DNA from: Hymenobacter chitinivorans DSM 11115
GTDB taxonomy: Bacteria > Bacteroidota > Bacteroidia > Cytophagales > Hymenobacteraceae
Length of the DNA stretch: 64,000 nucleotides
Direction: 5' to 3'
Assembly (NCBI RefSeq): GCF_002797555.1
Contig: NZ_PGFA01000004.1
Span: 558,001 to 622,000, forward strand
The translations under genes and the position numbers were made by a program. Below are positions 25,474-33,811 of this stretch, piece after piece (positions within the stretch are counted from its first letter, which is position 1; each line of letters starts with the position of its first letter). The notes under the pieces are model-generated. The model saw nothing but the letters and a program-made list of their open reading frames with translations. It was not told where the DNA came from and searched no databases.

Positions 25474-26157
25474 TTACTTGTTCGGGAGCAGATAGCCTAA
25501 GGAAAGCTGGAAGGCCGAGTTGCGGGCCTTGCTCAGGTCGCCGTTGAAGTACGAGCCATCGTCACTTTTTACGAAGTCGCTGAAGCCGCCGGTGTAGCGC
25601 AGGTTCAGGCTCACTCCGTTCTCGGCCTGGTAGCCCACCCCCACGGCGTAGCCCAGCTCGTTGCGGTTGAGCTTGCTCAGGTCTTTCTGGTCGTGGGTAG
25701 TGGAAGTGCTGGTGCTTCCGGCCAGGCTATTGGTTACGGTCGTTTCATCTTTCACGCTGAGCAGGTAGGAGTACTGCGGACCAGCTTCCAGAATCAGACC
25801 CCCGGCGTTGATCTTAAAGAACACCGGTACGTCTAGGTAGTTATAGTTGACCTTGCCCTCGCGCTTTTGCGTAGCGGCCAGGAATTTGTACTCGGTAGGC
25901 TTATTTTCGAAGCCTTTTTGCGAAAACAGAATTTCGGGCTGCACCGACAGAAAGCCGTCACCGCTCAGGTCGGCGTTGAGCATTACGCCGCCCAGAAAGC
26001 CGATTTTGTTGTTGTAGGTGCTTTCGTTCTGCACGTCACCAGCCAGGTTGGAGTAATTGGCACCGGCCCGCAAACCCAGGCGGACGCCCTGGGCACGGGA
26101 AGCGCTAATCGTGGCGACCGATAGCAGGGAGGCTAAAGCAATTACGGCCTTTTTCAT
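25474..26157 (-). CDS. Outer-membrane beta-barrel protein, paralog 3
   Basis: A 227-residue protein with signal peptide (MKKAVIALASLLSVATISASRA-Q) and the barrel pattern GVRLGLRAGANYSNLAGDVQ, LSVQPEILFSQKGFEN, YLDVPVFFKINAGGLILEAG, GYAVGVGYQAENGVSLNLRY and a C-terminal strand ending AFQLSLGYLLPNK. An extracellular-loop-like Thr/Ser-rich insert (NSLAGSTSTSTTH) lies near residue 145. It is closest to paralogs 4 and 5, with the same motifs NKIGFLGGVMLNADLSGDGF and LSLGYLLP, and is followed by its own terminator. Confidence 0.9.
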   Translation of the reverse strand: MKKAVIALASLLSVATISASRAQGVRLGLRAGANYSNLAGDVQNESTYNNKIGFLGGVMLNADLSGDGFLSVQPEILFSQKGFENKPTEYKFLAATQKREGKVNYNYLDVPVFFKINAGGLILEAGPQYSYLLSVKDETTVTNSLAGSTSTSTTHDQKDLSKLNRNELGYAVGVGYQAENGVSLNLRYTGGFSDFVKSDDGSYFNGDLSKARNSAFQLSLGYLLPNK

Positions 26158-26248
26158 GGTATGTGGGGTTGAGGTAAAAGGAACGTGTAGGCTGCCAGCA
26201 GGCGAAAAATATGCCAGAACGGTTCAGCCAGTAAAATCCATAAACGCC

Positions 26249-26282
26249 AAAAGTGCCGTTCTGGTATCAGAACGGCACTTTT
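26249..26282 (-). terminator. Terminator of paralog 4
   Basis: A near-perfect inverted repeat (AAAAGTGCCGTTCTG and complement) with a 4-nt loop and an A-run/T-run at the ends, 18 nt after the stop of the gene at 26301 on the minus strand. Confidence 0.9.
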
Positions 26283-26300
26283 GGATGGGGCCAGCGGCGC

Positions 26301-26927
26301 TTAGTCCAGGCTGAAGAGGTAGCCTATCTGCAACTGAAACACGGAGTTACGCTTCTGGCTGCGCACTTGCGTAGCCGATTCTTCCAACGTCTTGGACACG
26401 TCGCCGGTGTAACGCAAGCCGATTCCCAGGCCGCTCTCCAGCTCGTAGCCCACGCCCACCACGTAACCCAGCGTCAGCCGGTTGTAGCCGTCCAGGCTGG
26501 TGCTGACCGTAGTCAGGTTGCCGGTGTTACGCTCGTCGCGCACGGCGGCCAAATAGCTTGCCTGCGGCCCCGCCTCCAGAATAAGCCCATTGGCGTTGAT
26601 TTTGGCCAAAATGGGCAAATCGAGGTAGTGCAGGCGCAGGTTGAAGTTCACGGGGTTGTTTTCCAGCTTGTTGCCTTTGCCGGAGTACAGCAGCTCGGGT
26701 TGAACGGAGAAGAAACCGTCGGAGCTCAGGGGCGCATTGAGCATTACGCCGCCGTTGGCATTGACGAGGTACTGATCATCGAGGCCCCCGTTGTCTATAA
26801 CCGACTGGTTCGTAAAATTGGAAAAGCTCACGCCTCCCTTGATGCCGACCCGCACCTGAGCCTGCGTAGTAGTGGTGAGGCCGGCGGCCAGCAGTAGGGA
26901 CAATAGAATGGAAGATGACTTTTTCAT
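26301..26927 (-). CDS. Outer-membrane beta-barrel protein, paralog 4
   Basis: A 208-residue protein: signal peptide (MKKSSSILLSLLLAAGLTTTTQA-Q), then VRVGIKGGVSFSNFTNQS, GGVMLNAPLSSDGFFSVQPE, LHYLDLPILAKINANGLILE, AGPQASYLAAVRDERN and a final strand FQLQIGYLFSLD. The barrel pattern and length agree with paralogs 3 and 5. It is followed by its own terminator, so regulation may be individual rather than as one operon. No adjacent regulator gene is present in this cluster. Confidence 0.9.
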   Translation of the reverse strand: MKKSSSILLSLLLAAGLTTTTQAQVRVGIKGGVSFSNFTNQSVIDNGGLDDQYLVNANGGVMLNAPLSSDGFFSVQPELLYSGKGNKLENNPVNFNLRLHYLDLPILAKINANGLILEAGPQASYLAAVRDERNTGNLTTVSTSLDGYNRLTLGYVVGVGYELESGLGIGLRYTGDVSKTLEESATQVRSQKRNSVFQLQIGYLFSLD

Positions 26928-27030
26928 GCGTGCAGAAAAATAGGAGAGGGAAACGCGTTAAGAGCTTCGACACGGCCCTAAAACGGGTCTTCAAACGCGC
27001 AACGCCGGTGCCGAAGCTAACCTATAACCC

Positions 27031-27067
27031 AAAAAAAGTGGCTGCCCAGGTCGGGCAGCCACTTTTT
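27031..27067 (-). terminator. Terminator of paralog 5
   Basis: A7-GTGGCTGCCC and GGGCAGCCAC-T5 form a 10-bp GC-rich stem with a 4-5-nt loop; it lies 18 nt after the stop codon at 27085 on the minus strand. Confidence 0.9.
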
Positions 27068-27084
27068 CAGAGAATTAGGCCGGG

Positions 27085-27834
27085 TTATTTGCCCAGCGGA
27101 AGCAGGTAGCCCAACTGCAGCGTAAAGGCGTTGTTGAAGGCTTTGGGGTCGTTTTTGGTGTCTTTCGAGTCAATCAGCGAATTGAAGCCGCGGGCGTAGC
27201 GCAGGCCCACGCTCAAACCACCTTCGGTCTGGTAGCCCAGGCCGGCCACCCCGCTGATGTCAAACTGCGCCAGGTCCGACTTGTCGGCCTCGTCACGGCT
27301 TACGCCGGTGTAATCCTGGAAGCCGCTGTTGTCTTCCACCTTGTCTTTATTACCGTTGTTGTACTTGGTGGTCGTCTGCTGCTTGGTTTTGGAGCCAAAC
27401 AGGTAGCTCACCTGCGGGCCCAGCTCGAAGAACAGGCCGCCGGCGTTGATTTTGGCCAGCAGCGGCACGTCCAGGTAGTGCAGCACGCGCTGCTGCTCAA
27501 ACTCGATTGAGGAAGTGCCCGAGGGCAAGGCCGCAGCGTTGGTTTGCTTCGATTTGATTTCGTAGCCCTTGCGGTTGTAGAGCAGCTCGGGTGCGAAGGA
27601 GAAGAACCCGTCGCTGCTCAGCGGGATGCTGGCGCTGATACCGGCATTGTAACCCACTTTGTAGTCGCCCAGGTCGCTGCTATAGTTGGCGCCCGTGATT
27701 TGCGATACATTGTCGCCGGAGATATTGGAATAGGTACCGCCGACTTTAACACCGAGGCGGAATCCGCCTGAATCTTGGGCTTGAACGGCGGAGGTAGCGG
27801 CTAGAGCGAGGGCAATGGTTAGATACTTTTTCAT
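27085..27834 (-). CDS. Outer-membrane beta-barrel protein, paralog 5
   Basis: A 249-residue member, the first of the row in transcription direction. Signal peptide MKKYLTIALALAATSAVQA-Q, then FRLGVKVGGTYSNISGDN, GISASIPLSSDGFFSFAPEL, LHYLDVPLLAKINAGGLFFE, LGPQVSYLFGSK and the last strand FTLQLGYLLPLGK. A Lys/Asn/Asp-rich insert (TTKYNNGNKDKVEDNSG) would form a long surface loop. The leading 18 residues of the longer frame lack signal character, so ATG 27834 is the start. The 273-nt upstream region, divergent from the lipid A deacylase gene, is AT-richer and likely holds both promoters. Confidence 0.9.
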   Translation of the reverse strand: MKKYLTIALALAATSAVQAQDSGGFRLGVKVGGTYSNISGDNVSQITGANYSSDLGDYKVGYNAGISASIPLSSDGFFSFAPELLYNRKGYEIKSKQTNAAALPSGTSSIEFEQQRVLHYLDVPLLAKINAGGLFFELGPQVSYLFGSKTKQQTTTKYNNGNKDKVEDNSGFQDYTGVSRDEADKSDLAQFDISGVAGLGYQTEGGLSVGLRYARGFNSLIDSKDTKNDPKAFNNAFTLQLGYLLPLGK

Positions 27835-28107
27835 GGGAGGAGAGACGAAAAGGTGGGGAGGGTATAAGGTGCTTCGCCAGTTAAGCACGGGTTAAAAATC
27901 TGGCTGGATAGGCGTAATAGCGTAAATACGACCTGCTTTGTTGCGGCCGAGCACAGAATTACTTTAGAATTAACCGAATGATAATTAATCCGTTTCCGGG
28001 AAAGCTCAACGGTTTCAGGGCGTTGCGCAGGTCAGAATAATGGTGCGTTTCCGTCGGGGCTTGCCCGGGTTTAGCTACTTTTGGAGGAGCTTGGATGTAT
28101 TTGGTTT

Positions 28108-29214
28108 ATGATGATTCGCTACGGTTTGCTCGGGGCTTTGCTGCTCCATGGCGTCGGGGCCTGGGCTCAGCAGCCCGCGGCCCCCGATGTACGGCCCCCG
28201 CTGGTGGTGGGCGCCTACGCCCAAGGCAGCTTTATTATCGGCCATACGCCCTCGGTGAAGCATCTGGTGAAGTCGCACCCCACGGGCCTGGAGCTGAATC
28301 TGCAGCGCCAGACCAACGGGCGGGAGCCGTGGCACGCTTGGTACAAATACCCCAAAGTGGGCCTGGCCCTGGTGTATTACGACTACCATAATCCGATGCT
28401 GGGCAAGTCGTACGCGGCTACTCTGTATTTGAACAAGCCGTTTTACCGCTCGGCCCGGCAGGAGCTCAACTTCCGCATCGGCACCGGCATCGGCTTTTTC
28501 CCGATGCGCTACGACCAGGCCACTAACCATAAAAACACCATCGTTAGCTCCCGCCTGAATGCTACGCTGCAGATGCGCCTGGAGTACGACGTGGCCGTGG
28601 CGCCCCACTACGGCCTGCTGCTGGGCGTGGGCCTGAACCACTACTCCAATGGCGCCACGACCAAGCCCAACTTCGGTATTAACCTGCCCACCGTGTTTGT
28701 GGGCCTCAACTACCACCAGCAGCGCCCCTTCCGGCCGCTAAGCACCAGTCCCACGGGCCAGCCCGCCGAGGTGGGCCACAATTTCCTGAACTTAAGCACC
28801 AGCCTGGGCTTTAAGCAGCGCAACGAGTCGGACCGCCGCAAGTACACGGTGCAGTCGGTGACGGTGGCGGTGGGGCGGCGCGTGAACCGTAAAAGCAACC
28901 TGCTGCTGGGTGCCGAGGGCTTCTACGACCGGTCATTGCTGGTGCAGCTGCGCGACACGGCCCGAACTGGTGAGCAGCTCCCAGACGTGAAAAAAGCCGG
29001 CGTGTTTTTCGGCCACGAGCTGCTGTTTGGCCGCCTGGCAGTGGTGTCGCACTTGGGTTTCTACGTTTATAATCCCTACAAGTCCAACAAGTTCTACTAC
29101 GAGCGAGTGGGTCTCAAATACACGTTTACCGAGCAGCTCTGGGGGGCCGTCGACTTGAAGGTGCACCGCGGGGCCGCCGACGTGGTAGAGCTCAAGCTGG
29201 GCGTGAAGCTGTAG
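28108..29214 (+). CDS. PagL-like acyloxyacyl hydrolase (lipid A 3-O-deacylase family)
   Basis: A 368-residue outer-membrane protein: signal peptide (cleaved after VGAWA-Q), then beta-barrel strands. The key motif is LNHYSNGATTKPNFGIN, which contains the His-x-Ser-Asn of PagL-type lipid A deacylases (His178, Ser180). It is preceded by typical strands such as GIGFFPMRYDQATNHKN. Family enzymes remove an acyl chain from lipid A in the outer membrane; this one is longer than Pseudomonas PagL (about 150 residues), having an extra C-terminal barrel-like half (about 230-368), so the substrate may differ. Start at ATG 28108 or 28111. A TACTTTTG element at 28076-28083 may be its -7 box. Confidence 0.8.
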   Translation: MMIRYGLLGALLLHGVGAWAQQPAAPDVRPPLVVGAYAQGSFIIGHTPSVKHLVKSHPTGLELNLQRQTNGREPWHAWYKYPKVGLALVYYDYHNPMLGKSYAATLYLNKPFYRSARQELNFRIGTGIGFFPMRYDQATNHKNTIVSSRLNATLQMRLEYDVAVAPHYGLLLGVGLNHYSNGATTKPNFGINLPTVFVGLNYHQQRPFRPLSTSPTGQPAEVGHNFLNLSTSLGFKQRNESDRRKYTVQSVTVAVGRRVNRKSNLLLGAEGFYDRSLLVQLRDTARTGEQLPDVKKAGVFFGHELLFGRLAVVSHLGFYVYNPYKSNKFYYERVGLKYTFTEQLWGAVDLKVHRGAADVVELKLGVKL

Positions 29215-29350
29215 CGCGGCCTGGGCTTCAGCCGCCCCGGCCGACGCTTCAGCCGGGTAATGCGCGGGTTGGGTAACAGAAACTGGCCGGGTAGGCCGCC
29301 GGGTGCTTTCTTTGGACCATTCCTTCGAATCACCCCTGACTGCTGCCCCC

Positions 29351-30046
29351 ATGGAAACGTTTCTGGTCTACAACCGCTGGCTGCACATTCTGGCCGGCTT
29401 CATCGGCTTCTTCGTGGCCCCGGCGGCCCTGTACGTGCGCAAGGGCGGCCCGGCCCACCGGCTCTGGGGGCGGGTATTTTTCTGGGCTATGGTGGTGGCC
29501 GGCAGCACGGCTATTGTGTCGGCCTCCCTCAACGGCTTGACTTTTTTGCTGCTCACCGGCATTTTTAGCCTGTATTTAGCTTGGTTTGGCTACCGCTCGG
29601 TGTATCACAAGCGTCTGAACCGGGGGCAGGAGCCAGCCGCGCCGGCCGACTGGGTAGGAGTGGTGGCCGGCACGCTCATCTTTGCCGGCACTCTCGTCTA
29701 CGGCCTGCTGCACCTGAAAGCCAACCCAGTGCCGGCCGTTTTTGGCGCCATTGGCTTAATGATAACCTTGCGTCAGGTGCGGGCTTTCCGCCAAAAGGGC
29801 CCGTGGGCCGCCGGACAGTGGCTAATTAACCATATGTCGGGTTTCGTGGGAGCTTATATTGCGGCCGTGTCGGCGTTTTCGGCCACCAGCCTCACCTTTA
29901 TTCCGTTTCCGCTGAATTTTCTGTGGCCCACACTGGTCATGGTACCCCCGCTGATTTGGGTGCAGCGCCGCTACAAACGGCAATTTGTCCAGGGCCAGCA
30001 CCCCGAGCAGGTCGTGCAGGTCCGGATTCAGCCCGAACTAACTTAG
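29351..30046 (+). CDS. Polytopic membrane protein, unrecognised
   Basis: A 231-residue integral membrane protein with about seven hydrophobic segments. It begins METFLVYNRWLHILAGFIGF and includes an early basic loop (YVRKGGPAHRLWGRVFFWAM), an LWGRVFFW motif seen in DUF2306-like and related membrane proteins, and a late NHMSGFVGAYIAAVSAF segment with a histidine in the membrane. The function is unknown. I start at ATG 29351, since the longer frame adds a polar N-terminus. It is convergent with pyrD; only 9 nt separate the stop codons and no hairpin lies between them. Confidence 0.7.
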   Translation: METFLVYNRWLHILAGFIGFFVAPAALYVRKGGPAHRLWGRVFFWAMVVAGSTAIVSASLNGLTFLLLTGIFSLYLAWFGYRSVYHKRLNRGQEPAAPADWVGVVAGTLIFAGTLVYGLLHLKANPVPAVFGAIGLMITLRQVRAFRQKGPWAAGQWLINHMSGFVGAYIAAVSAFSATSLTFIPFPLNFLWPTLVMVPPLIWVQRRYKRQFVQGQHPEQVVQVRIQPELT

Positions 30047-30055
30047 GCGGTTTGG

Positions 30056-31093
30056 CTACACCTGGGCGGCTACCAGGGCCTGGTTGATGCGCTTTACCAA
30101 AGCCGGCCCTTCGTAGATAAAGCCCGTGTAAAGCTGCACCAGGGCCGCACCAGCCCGTATTTTTTCCAGGGCATCGGCCGCCGAGGCTATGCCTCCCACC
30201 CCAATGATAGGCAGGGTGCCCCCGCTGCGCTGATGCAGGTAGCGAATTACCTCAGTGGCCCGCTGCCGCAGGGGCCGGCCGCTTAGGCCGCCCGCCCCAA
30301 TGGAGGCCAGCTGGCCCGCCGGGGTTTGCAGAGCGTCGCGGGCAATGGTGGTGTTGGTGGCCACTAGGCCGCTGAGCTTGGTTTCGGTGGCAATGGTCAG
30401 GATGTCGTCGAGCTGGCCGTCGGTGAGGTCGGGGGCAATTTTGAGCAGCAGCGGCTTGGGGCGGGTTTTGGCGAAGTTGGCCTCCTGCACCTGCTGCAGC
30501 AGCCGAATCAGGGGCTCTTTCTCCTGGAGCTGCCGCAGGTTGGGCGTGTTGGGCGAGCTGACGTTGACCACGAAATAATCCACGGTATCGAACAGCGTTT
30601 CAAAGCTGGCTACGTAGTCGGCGGCGGCCTGCTCGTTGGGCGTGTCCTTATTCTTGCCGATGTTGCCGCCGATGATGATACCGGAACGCCGCTGCCGCAG
30701 GCGCTGGGCCGCCGCCGCCGCGCCTTCGTTATTAAAGCCCATGCGGTTTACCAGGGCCCCGTCCTGCGGCAGTCGAAACAGGCGCGGAGTTGCATTGCCC
30801 GGCTGGGCCCGCGGCGTCACCGTCCCGATTTCGACGAAGCCGAAGCCTAGGGCTGCCAGCTCATCGGTCAGCTCGGCGTTCTTGTCGAAGCCCGCGGCCA
30901 GCCCCACCGGATTGCGGAATTTCAGCCCAAAAACCTCTCGTTCCAGCCCCGGGTGCTCGAAGCCGTAGAGGCTGCGCAGCAGGGCCGGCGTGCCAGGTAG
31001 GCGGTAGCTGCGCCGCAGGTTGTTGAAGACAAAGTGGTGGGCCTGCTCCGCGTCGAGCTGGAAAAGCAGGGGTTTGAGCAGGGCTTTATACAT
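30056..31093 (-). CDS. pyrD: Dihydroorotate dehydrogenase (quinone), class 2
   Basis: A 345-residue FMN enzyme of pyrimidine synthesis that oxidises dihydroorotate to orotate and passes electrons to quinone. Class 2 is shown by the N-terminal membrane-associating helices (MYKALLKPLLFQLDAEQAHH). Core motifs: NPVGLAAGFDKNAE (FMN phosphate and Lys), FVEIGTVTP, RLPQDGALVNRMGFNNEGA, FVVNVSSPNTPNLRQLQ with the catalytic Ser of class 2, LLKIAPDLTD, ATNTTIAR, GGLSGRPL and IGVGGIASAADA. The start at ATG 31093 follows the family; the longer frame adds nine residues. Upstream lies the tRNA-Lys gene in the opposite orientation. Confidence 0.97.
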   Translation of the reverse strand: MYKALLKPLLFQLDAEQAHHFVFNNLRRSYRLPGTPALLRSLYGFEHPGLEREVFGLKFRNPVGLAAGFDKNAELTDELAALGFGFVEIGTVTPRAQPGNATPRLFRLPQDGALVNRMGFNNEGAAAAAQRLRQRRSGIIIGGNIGKNKDTPNEQAAADYVASFETLFDTVDYFVVNVSSPNTPNLRQLQEKEPLIRLLQQVQEANFAKTRPKPLLLKIAPDLTDGQLDDILTIATETKLSGLVATNTTIARDALQTPAGQLASIGAGGLSGRPLRQRATEVIRYLHQRSGGTLPIIGVGGIASAADALEKIRAGAALVQLYTGFIYEGPALVKRINQALVAAQV

Positions 31094-31255
31094 GGCGGGC
31101 CATAAGGTATCCGGCCACAAAGCTCCTACTTATTCCGCTACAATACTTCCTCCTGGAGCCGTCGGTTTGGGAAGTTTTCTGTAAAATTTATATCCCTGAT
31201 ACTAAGCCGGCTAGAGCCGTGTAGGTGATAAAAGCCCAAACTTAAGCCGCCAGGA

Positions 31256-31287
31256 TTTGCACAATAGACGGGTTTATGCCACTTTTG
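31256..31287 (+). promoter_or_regulatory. Candidate promoter of tRNA-Lys
   Basis: TTTG at 31256-31259 and CACTTTTG at 31280-31287 are 20 nt apart, matching the Bacteroidota -33/-7 arrangement with one mismatch in the -7 box (CA instead of TA). The tRNA starts 39 nt downstream. Confidence 0.45.
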
Positions 31288-31326
31288 CAACCCCGAAACG
31301 CGAATCCCGTTTCGCCTTCGGGTCCT

Positions 31327-31402
31327 GATTCTGTAGCTCAGCTGGTAGAGCAGTACACTTTTAATGTACGGGTCCTGGGTTCGAATCCCAGCGGGATCAC
31401 CA
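31327..31402 (+). tRNA. tRNA-Lys (anticodon UUU)
   Basis: The full cloverleaf is visible: acceptor GATTCTG pairing with CGGGATC (with G-U pairs), D arm GCTCAGCTGGTAGAGC, anticodon stem GTACA/TGTAC around CTTTTAA (anticodon TTT), T arm CTGGG-TTCGAAT-CCCAG, discriminator A and encoded CCA. Its 3' half from 31359 to 31402 is duplicated at 41039-41082, because an island has inserted here; the element's copy keeps the tRNA intact. Confidence 0.97.
31359..31402 (+). repeat. attL (44-bp direct repeat)
   Basis: TTTTAATGTACGGGTCCTGG and onward to the CCA end of the tRNA, identical to 41039-41082. It covers the 3' side of the anticodon arm, the T arm and the acceptor 3' strand, a normal tyrosine-recombinase target. 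Confidence 0.95.
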
Positions 31403-31412
31403 CTTTCCTCTT

Positions 31413-31448
31413 AGAAAAGCCTCTAGCTAACAAGTTAGGGGCTTTTCT
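31413..31448 (+). terminator. Island-borne terminator for tRNA-Lys
   Basis: AGAAAAGCCTCT pairs with AGGGGCTTTTCT (one mismatch and wobble) around AGCTAACAAGTT, 10 nt after the tRNA. It replaces the original terminator, which now lies beyond attR. Confidence 0.7.
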
Positions 31449-31632
31449 GCTTTTAAGACCTCTTTTTGTACAGTGAAATGTACAGTCTGAGGGTCTAATA
31501 TGGATGGTTACTCAGAGCGGTTATTAGGTTAGTCTGATTGATTTTGTCAGAACATAAGGGAGAAGGATAGGGGAGATAGTAGGTGGTTAATAATTTCAGC
31601 TTTCCTATCTAAGACAGAAGTTATCTTTCAAG

Positions 31633-32214
31633 ATGCTTACCGACTTCATAGATAAATATTCAACAGCTACTATAACCCTAGCTCAGACAACCTTCATGCA
31701 TTTGGAGGTGGAAGGAGCACATCTATTTAGAATAGACTTCGAGGAAAAGGTAGAAGCTAAACTGAAGCCGGGTAGGGGAGGGGTCTTAGCTCATCATACT
31801 ACCCATCCACTGCTGAGTCACTATAATGATGATAAGACAGAAGTCTATATTAACTCGGCTCCTGATGATCCAGCAGGATTGTATGAGGGCATTCAAGAGG
31901 TCATAGCTAGAAACCCTCAGGAATGGAGGGATGGGGAAGCTTCTTGCTTCAAGTCAGACTTTACTACAATCAAATCTGATTACACCACTGGTGATGGTAC
32001 CATCAAAGAGGTGCTCATTCAAGGGAGAGGTAAGCTTATTAGCCTAGCTCCTCCATCAATAGCCTCTGCTGTGCTTGCTGCATGTGATAAGCATGGGGTA
32101 GCCACTAAGGCCTTCACTCATCCAAGCTCCTATCATCCTCACCAATACAGTTTGCTCTCAATTGGCCCTTATTATGTGATTGCCTTTGGCTTCTCAGTCC
32201 GAAAACTCCAATAA
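31633..32214 (+). CDS. Unrecognised island protein (193 aa)
   Basis: A soluble alpha/beta-type protein beginning MLTDFIDKYSTATITLAQTT, without signal peptide or membrane segment. Notable stretches are HHTTHPLLSHYNDDKTEVYI, with several histidines and acidic residues, GDGTIKEVLIQGRGKLISLA and HPSSYHPHQYSLLSIGPYYV near the end. I do not recognise a family. Codon use (balanced, many G/C and T third positions) is closer to the integrase and helicase-like genes than to the AT-rich cargo, so it probably belongs to the backbone of the element. A terminator follows at 32378. Confidence 0.65.
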   Translation: MLTDFIDKYSTATITLAQTTFMHLEVEGAHLFRIDFEEKVEAKLKPGRGGVLAHHTTHPLLSHYNDDKTEVYINSAPDDPAGLYEGIQEVIARNPQEWRDGEASCFKSDFTTIKSDYTTGDGTIKEVLIQGRGKLISLAPPSIASAVLAACDKHGVATKAFTHPSSYHPHQYSLLSIGPYYVIAFGFSVRKLQ

Positions 32215-32377
32215 ACCATTATTCTGAAGCTCGTATATCCTCTCTGCTGAGCTTTCACAGAACTAGGGTAGAAAGCCTTGATCTATCAGATTAAGCTTCT
32301 GTGAAGGGCTTATTTCTGTGTGTTCTGTAAGTTTTCTACATCTTAGCCTTCCCAAATCCTTTCTGCCTCCACAAATA

Positions 32378-32420
32378 GGCCCCGGTACAAGGATCTCAAA
32401 GGTTAGTCGGGGCCCTTTTT
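32378..32420 (+). terminator. Terminator between island backbone and cargo
   Basis: GGCCCCG pairs with CGGGGCC across a 23-nt loop, followed by CTTTTT. It lies in the 404-nt gap 32215-32618. The rest of the gap (32440-32600) is very AT-rich, has no supported reading frame and presumably contains the promoter of the ABC-3C operon. Confidence 0.7.
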
Positions 32421-32618
32421 GGATGTAAGCTCACGAAGACATCTACTCAAAAAAAATAATTTTAAGCTATATAATTGTATGATTAAGACTTTGTTTAAAA
32501 TTGAGTAAGGCTATTTTCCAGCTTATTCCCCAAGCTTATGGTGAGAGTCAGGCAAATATTGACAAAAGGTGATACCCTTGCAATCCCGCTCGGATTCTAA
32601 TACTAACAATGCTCACAA

Positions 32619-33809
32619 ATGGCTAATATCACTGATGATGCTCAATTCCACAATGATGCTAGTAAGTCGAGATATGGCGACTTGTACCAATATATAATAG
32701 CACTAGAGCATTGTTTAAATGCACCAGCAGGAGGAGTGATTTATATTGAGCAGAGAGGCGATGTTGCTAACGAATCTATAAGTGTCGAAATTAAACACCA
32801 CGATTCGAAGAAGCATACAATTGCAGAGAAACACATTGATTTTTGGAAAACTCTTAAGAATTGGGTTGTTAATAGAGATGTAATAGCGGGGTATAGTGAA
32901 CTGATATTGTTAACTACTTCGAATATTACCCTAAATTCCAAATTACATAACTGGAATGAAATAAGTGCACCTCAGAAGCTAAACATAATTAAAGAAATCA
33001 AAAATGATGTATTAACCAATAATACAAATAAGACTATTCAACCTTTTATTAAGTACATATTCGAGTTTCTGCCTAATGGGCATAATGATACTCATTTGTT
33101 ATCAATACTAGATAGATTTAAGATAATCAGTAATCAGCCACGCATACTTGAGAAGATAGCTGATATTCAAAAACTAAACCAATTCAAATTTATACCTTTT
33201 AAAAACAGAACACCTTTTATACAGGAGCTTCTATCATATATAATATTTAGGTGTGTAGTTGAGGATTTAAGCCAAAGCGTATCTTCAGAATTAAAAGCTA
33301 GTGAAAGCTGGCTAGTGAGAATTGATGCTTTTAATGCCTTTGCAGAAGCAAAAATTAAGCACTACGTAAAAGATAGTACACCTATCATTACCACATATAG
33401 GAATCATACAAGTGATGTTAGTAAATACAGTCAATATGTGTTTGTAAAAGAAATAGAAAAAATCAACTACAATACAGAAATACAAGAAGCTGTTAATAAT
33501 TTTCACAGAGCCTTCTTAACAACATTGGATATGAGTAATGATGACCCCCTTTTTGTCATGGCGGTTGAAGGACTTCAGGAAGTGATTTTAGATGATTTAG
33601 TGCTTTTAAAGAAGACTATATTGTTAGAAAATGAGTGTTCAGATAAGAAGCAGGCTGAGCGAAATGCAAAAATCTGCTTTGCTAGAGCAATGGGCTTTGA
33701 TATCAGGAAGATACAAGGGTATGAATTAGACCATACATTTTTTCAGAGAGGTACAATTCATCAAGTAGTAGATTTAGAGTCGTTTAACTGGCATATTGAA
33801 TTGGAATAA
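32619..33809 (+). CDS. ABC-3C effector: PD-(D/E)XK-like nuclease with C-terminal ABC-3C domain
   Basis: A 396-residue protein. The N-terminal 75 residues resemble DUF4297/Cap4-type nucleases: YGDLYQYIIALEHCL, then IYIEQRGDVANESISVEIKH, giving Glu44, Asp48 and Glu57-x-Lys59 as candidate PD-(D/E)XK residues, and HIDFWKTLKNWV. The remainder is helical and ends with FFQRGTIHQVVDLESFNWHI, which resembles the C-terminal RG-H-D-WH signature of ABC-3C effector domains. In ABC-3C systems (Krishnan and colleagues, 2020, described computationally) such a protein is the effector controlled by an ABC ATPase. The next gene starts 2 nt after its stop. Nuclease activity is inferred. Very AT-rich codons. Confidence 0.72.
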   Translation: MANITDDAQFHNDASKSRYGDLYQYIIALEHCLNAPAGGVIYIEQRGDVANESISVEIKHHDSKKHTIAEKHIDFWKTLKNWVVNRDVIAGYSELILLTTSNITLNSKLHNWNEISAPQKLNIIKEIKNDVLTNNTNKTIQPFIKYIFEFLPNGHNDTHLLSILDRFKIISNQPRILEKIADIQKLNQFKFIPFKNRTPFIQELLSYIIFRCVVEDLSQSVSSELKASESWLVRIDAFNAFAEAKIKHYVKDSTPIITTYRNHTSDVSKYSQYVFVKEIEKINYNTEIQEAVNNFHRAFLTTLDMSNDDPLFVMAVEGLQEVILDDLVLLKKTILLENECSDKKQAERNAKICFARAMGFDIRKIQGYELDHTFFQRGTIHQVVDLESFNWHIELE

Positions 33810-33811
33810 TA

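Noticed and set aside
31276..31476. Small plus-strand reading frame over tRNA-Lys
   Set aside because: It is a translation of the tRNA gene and its terminator.
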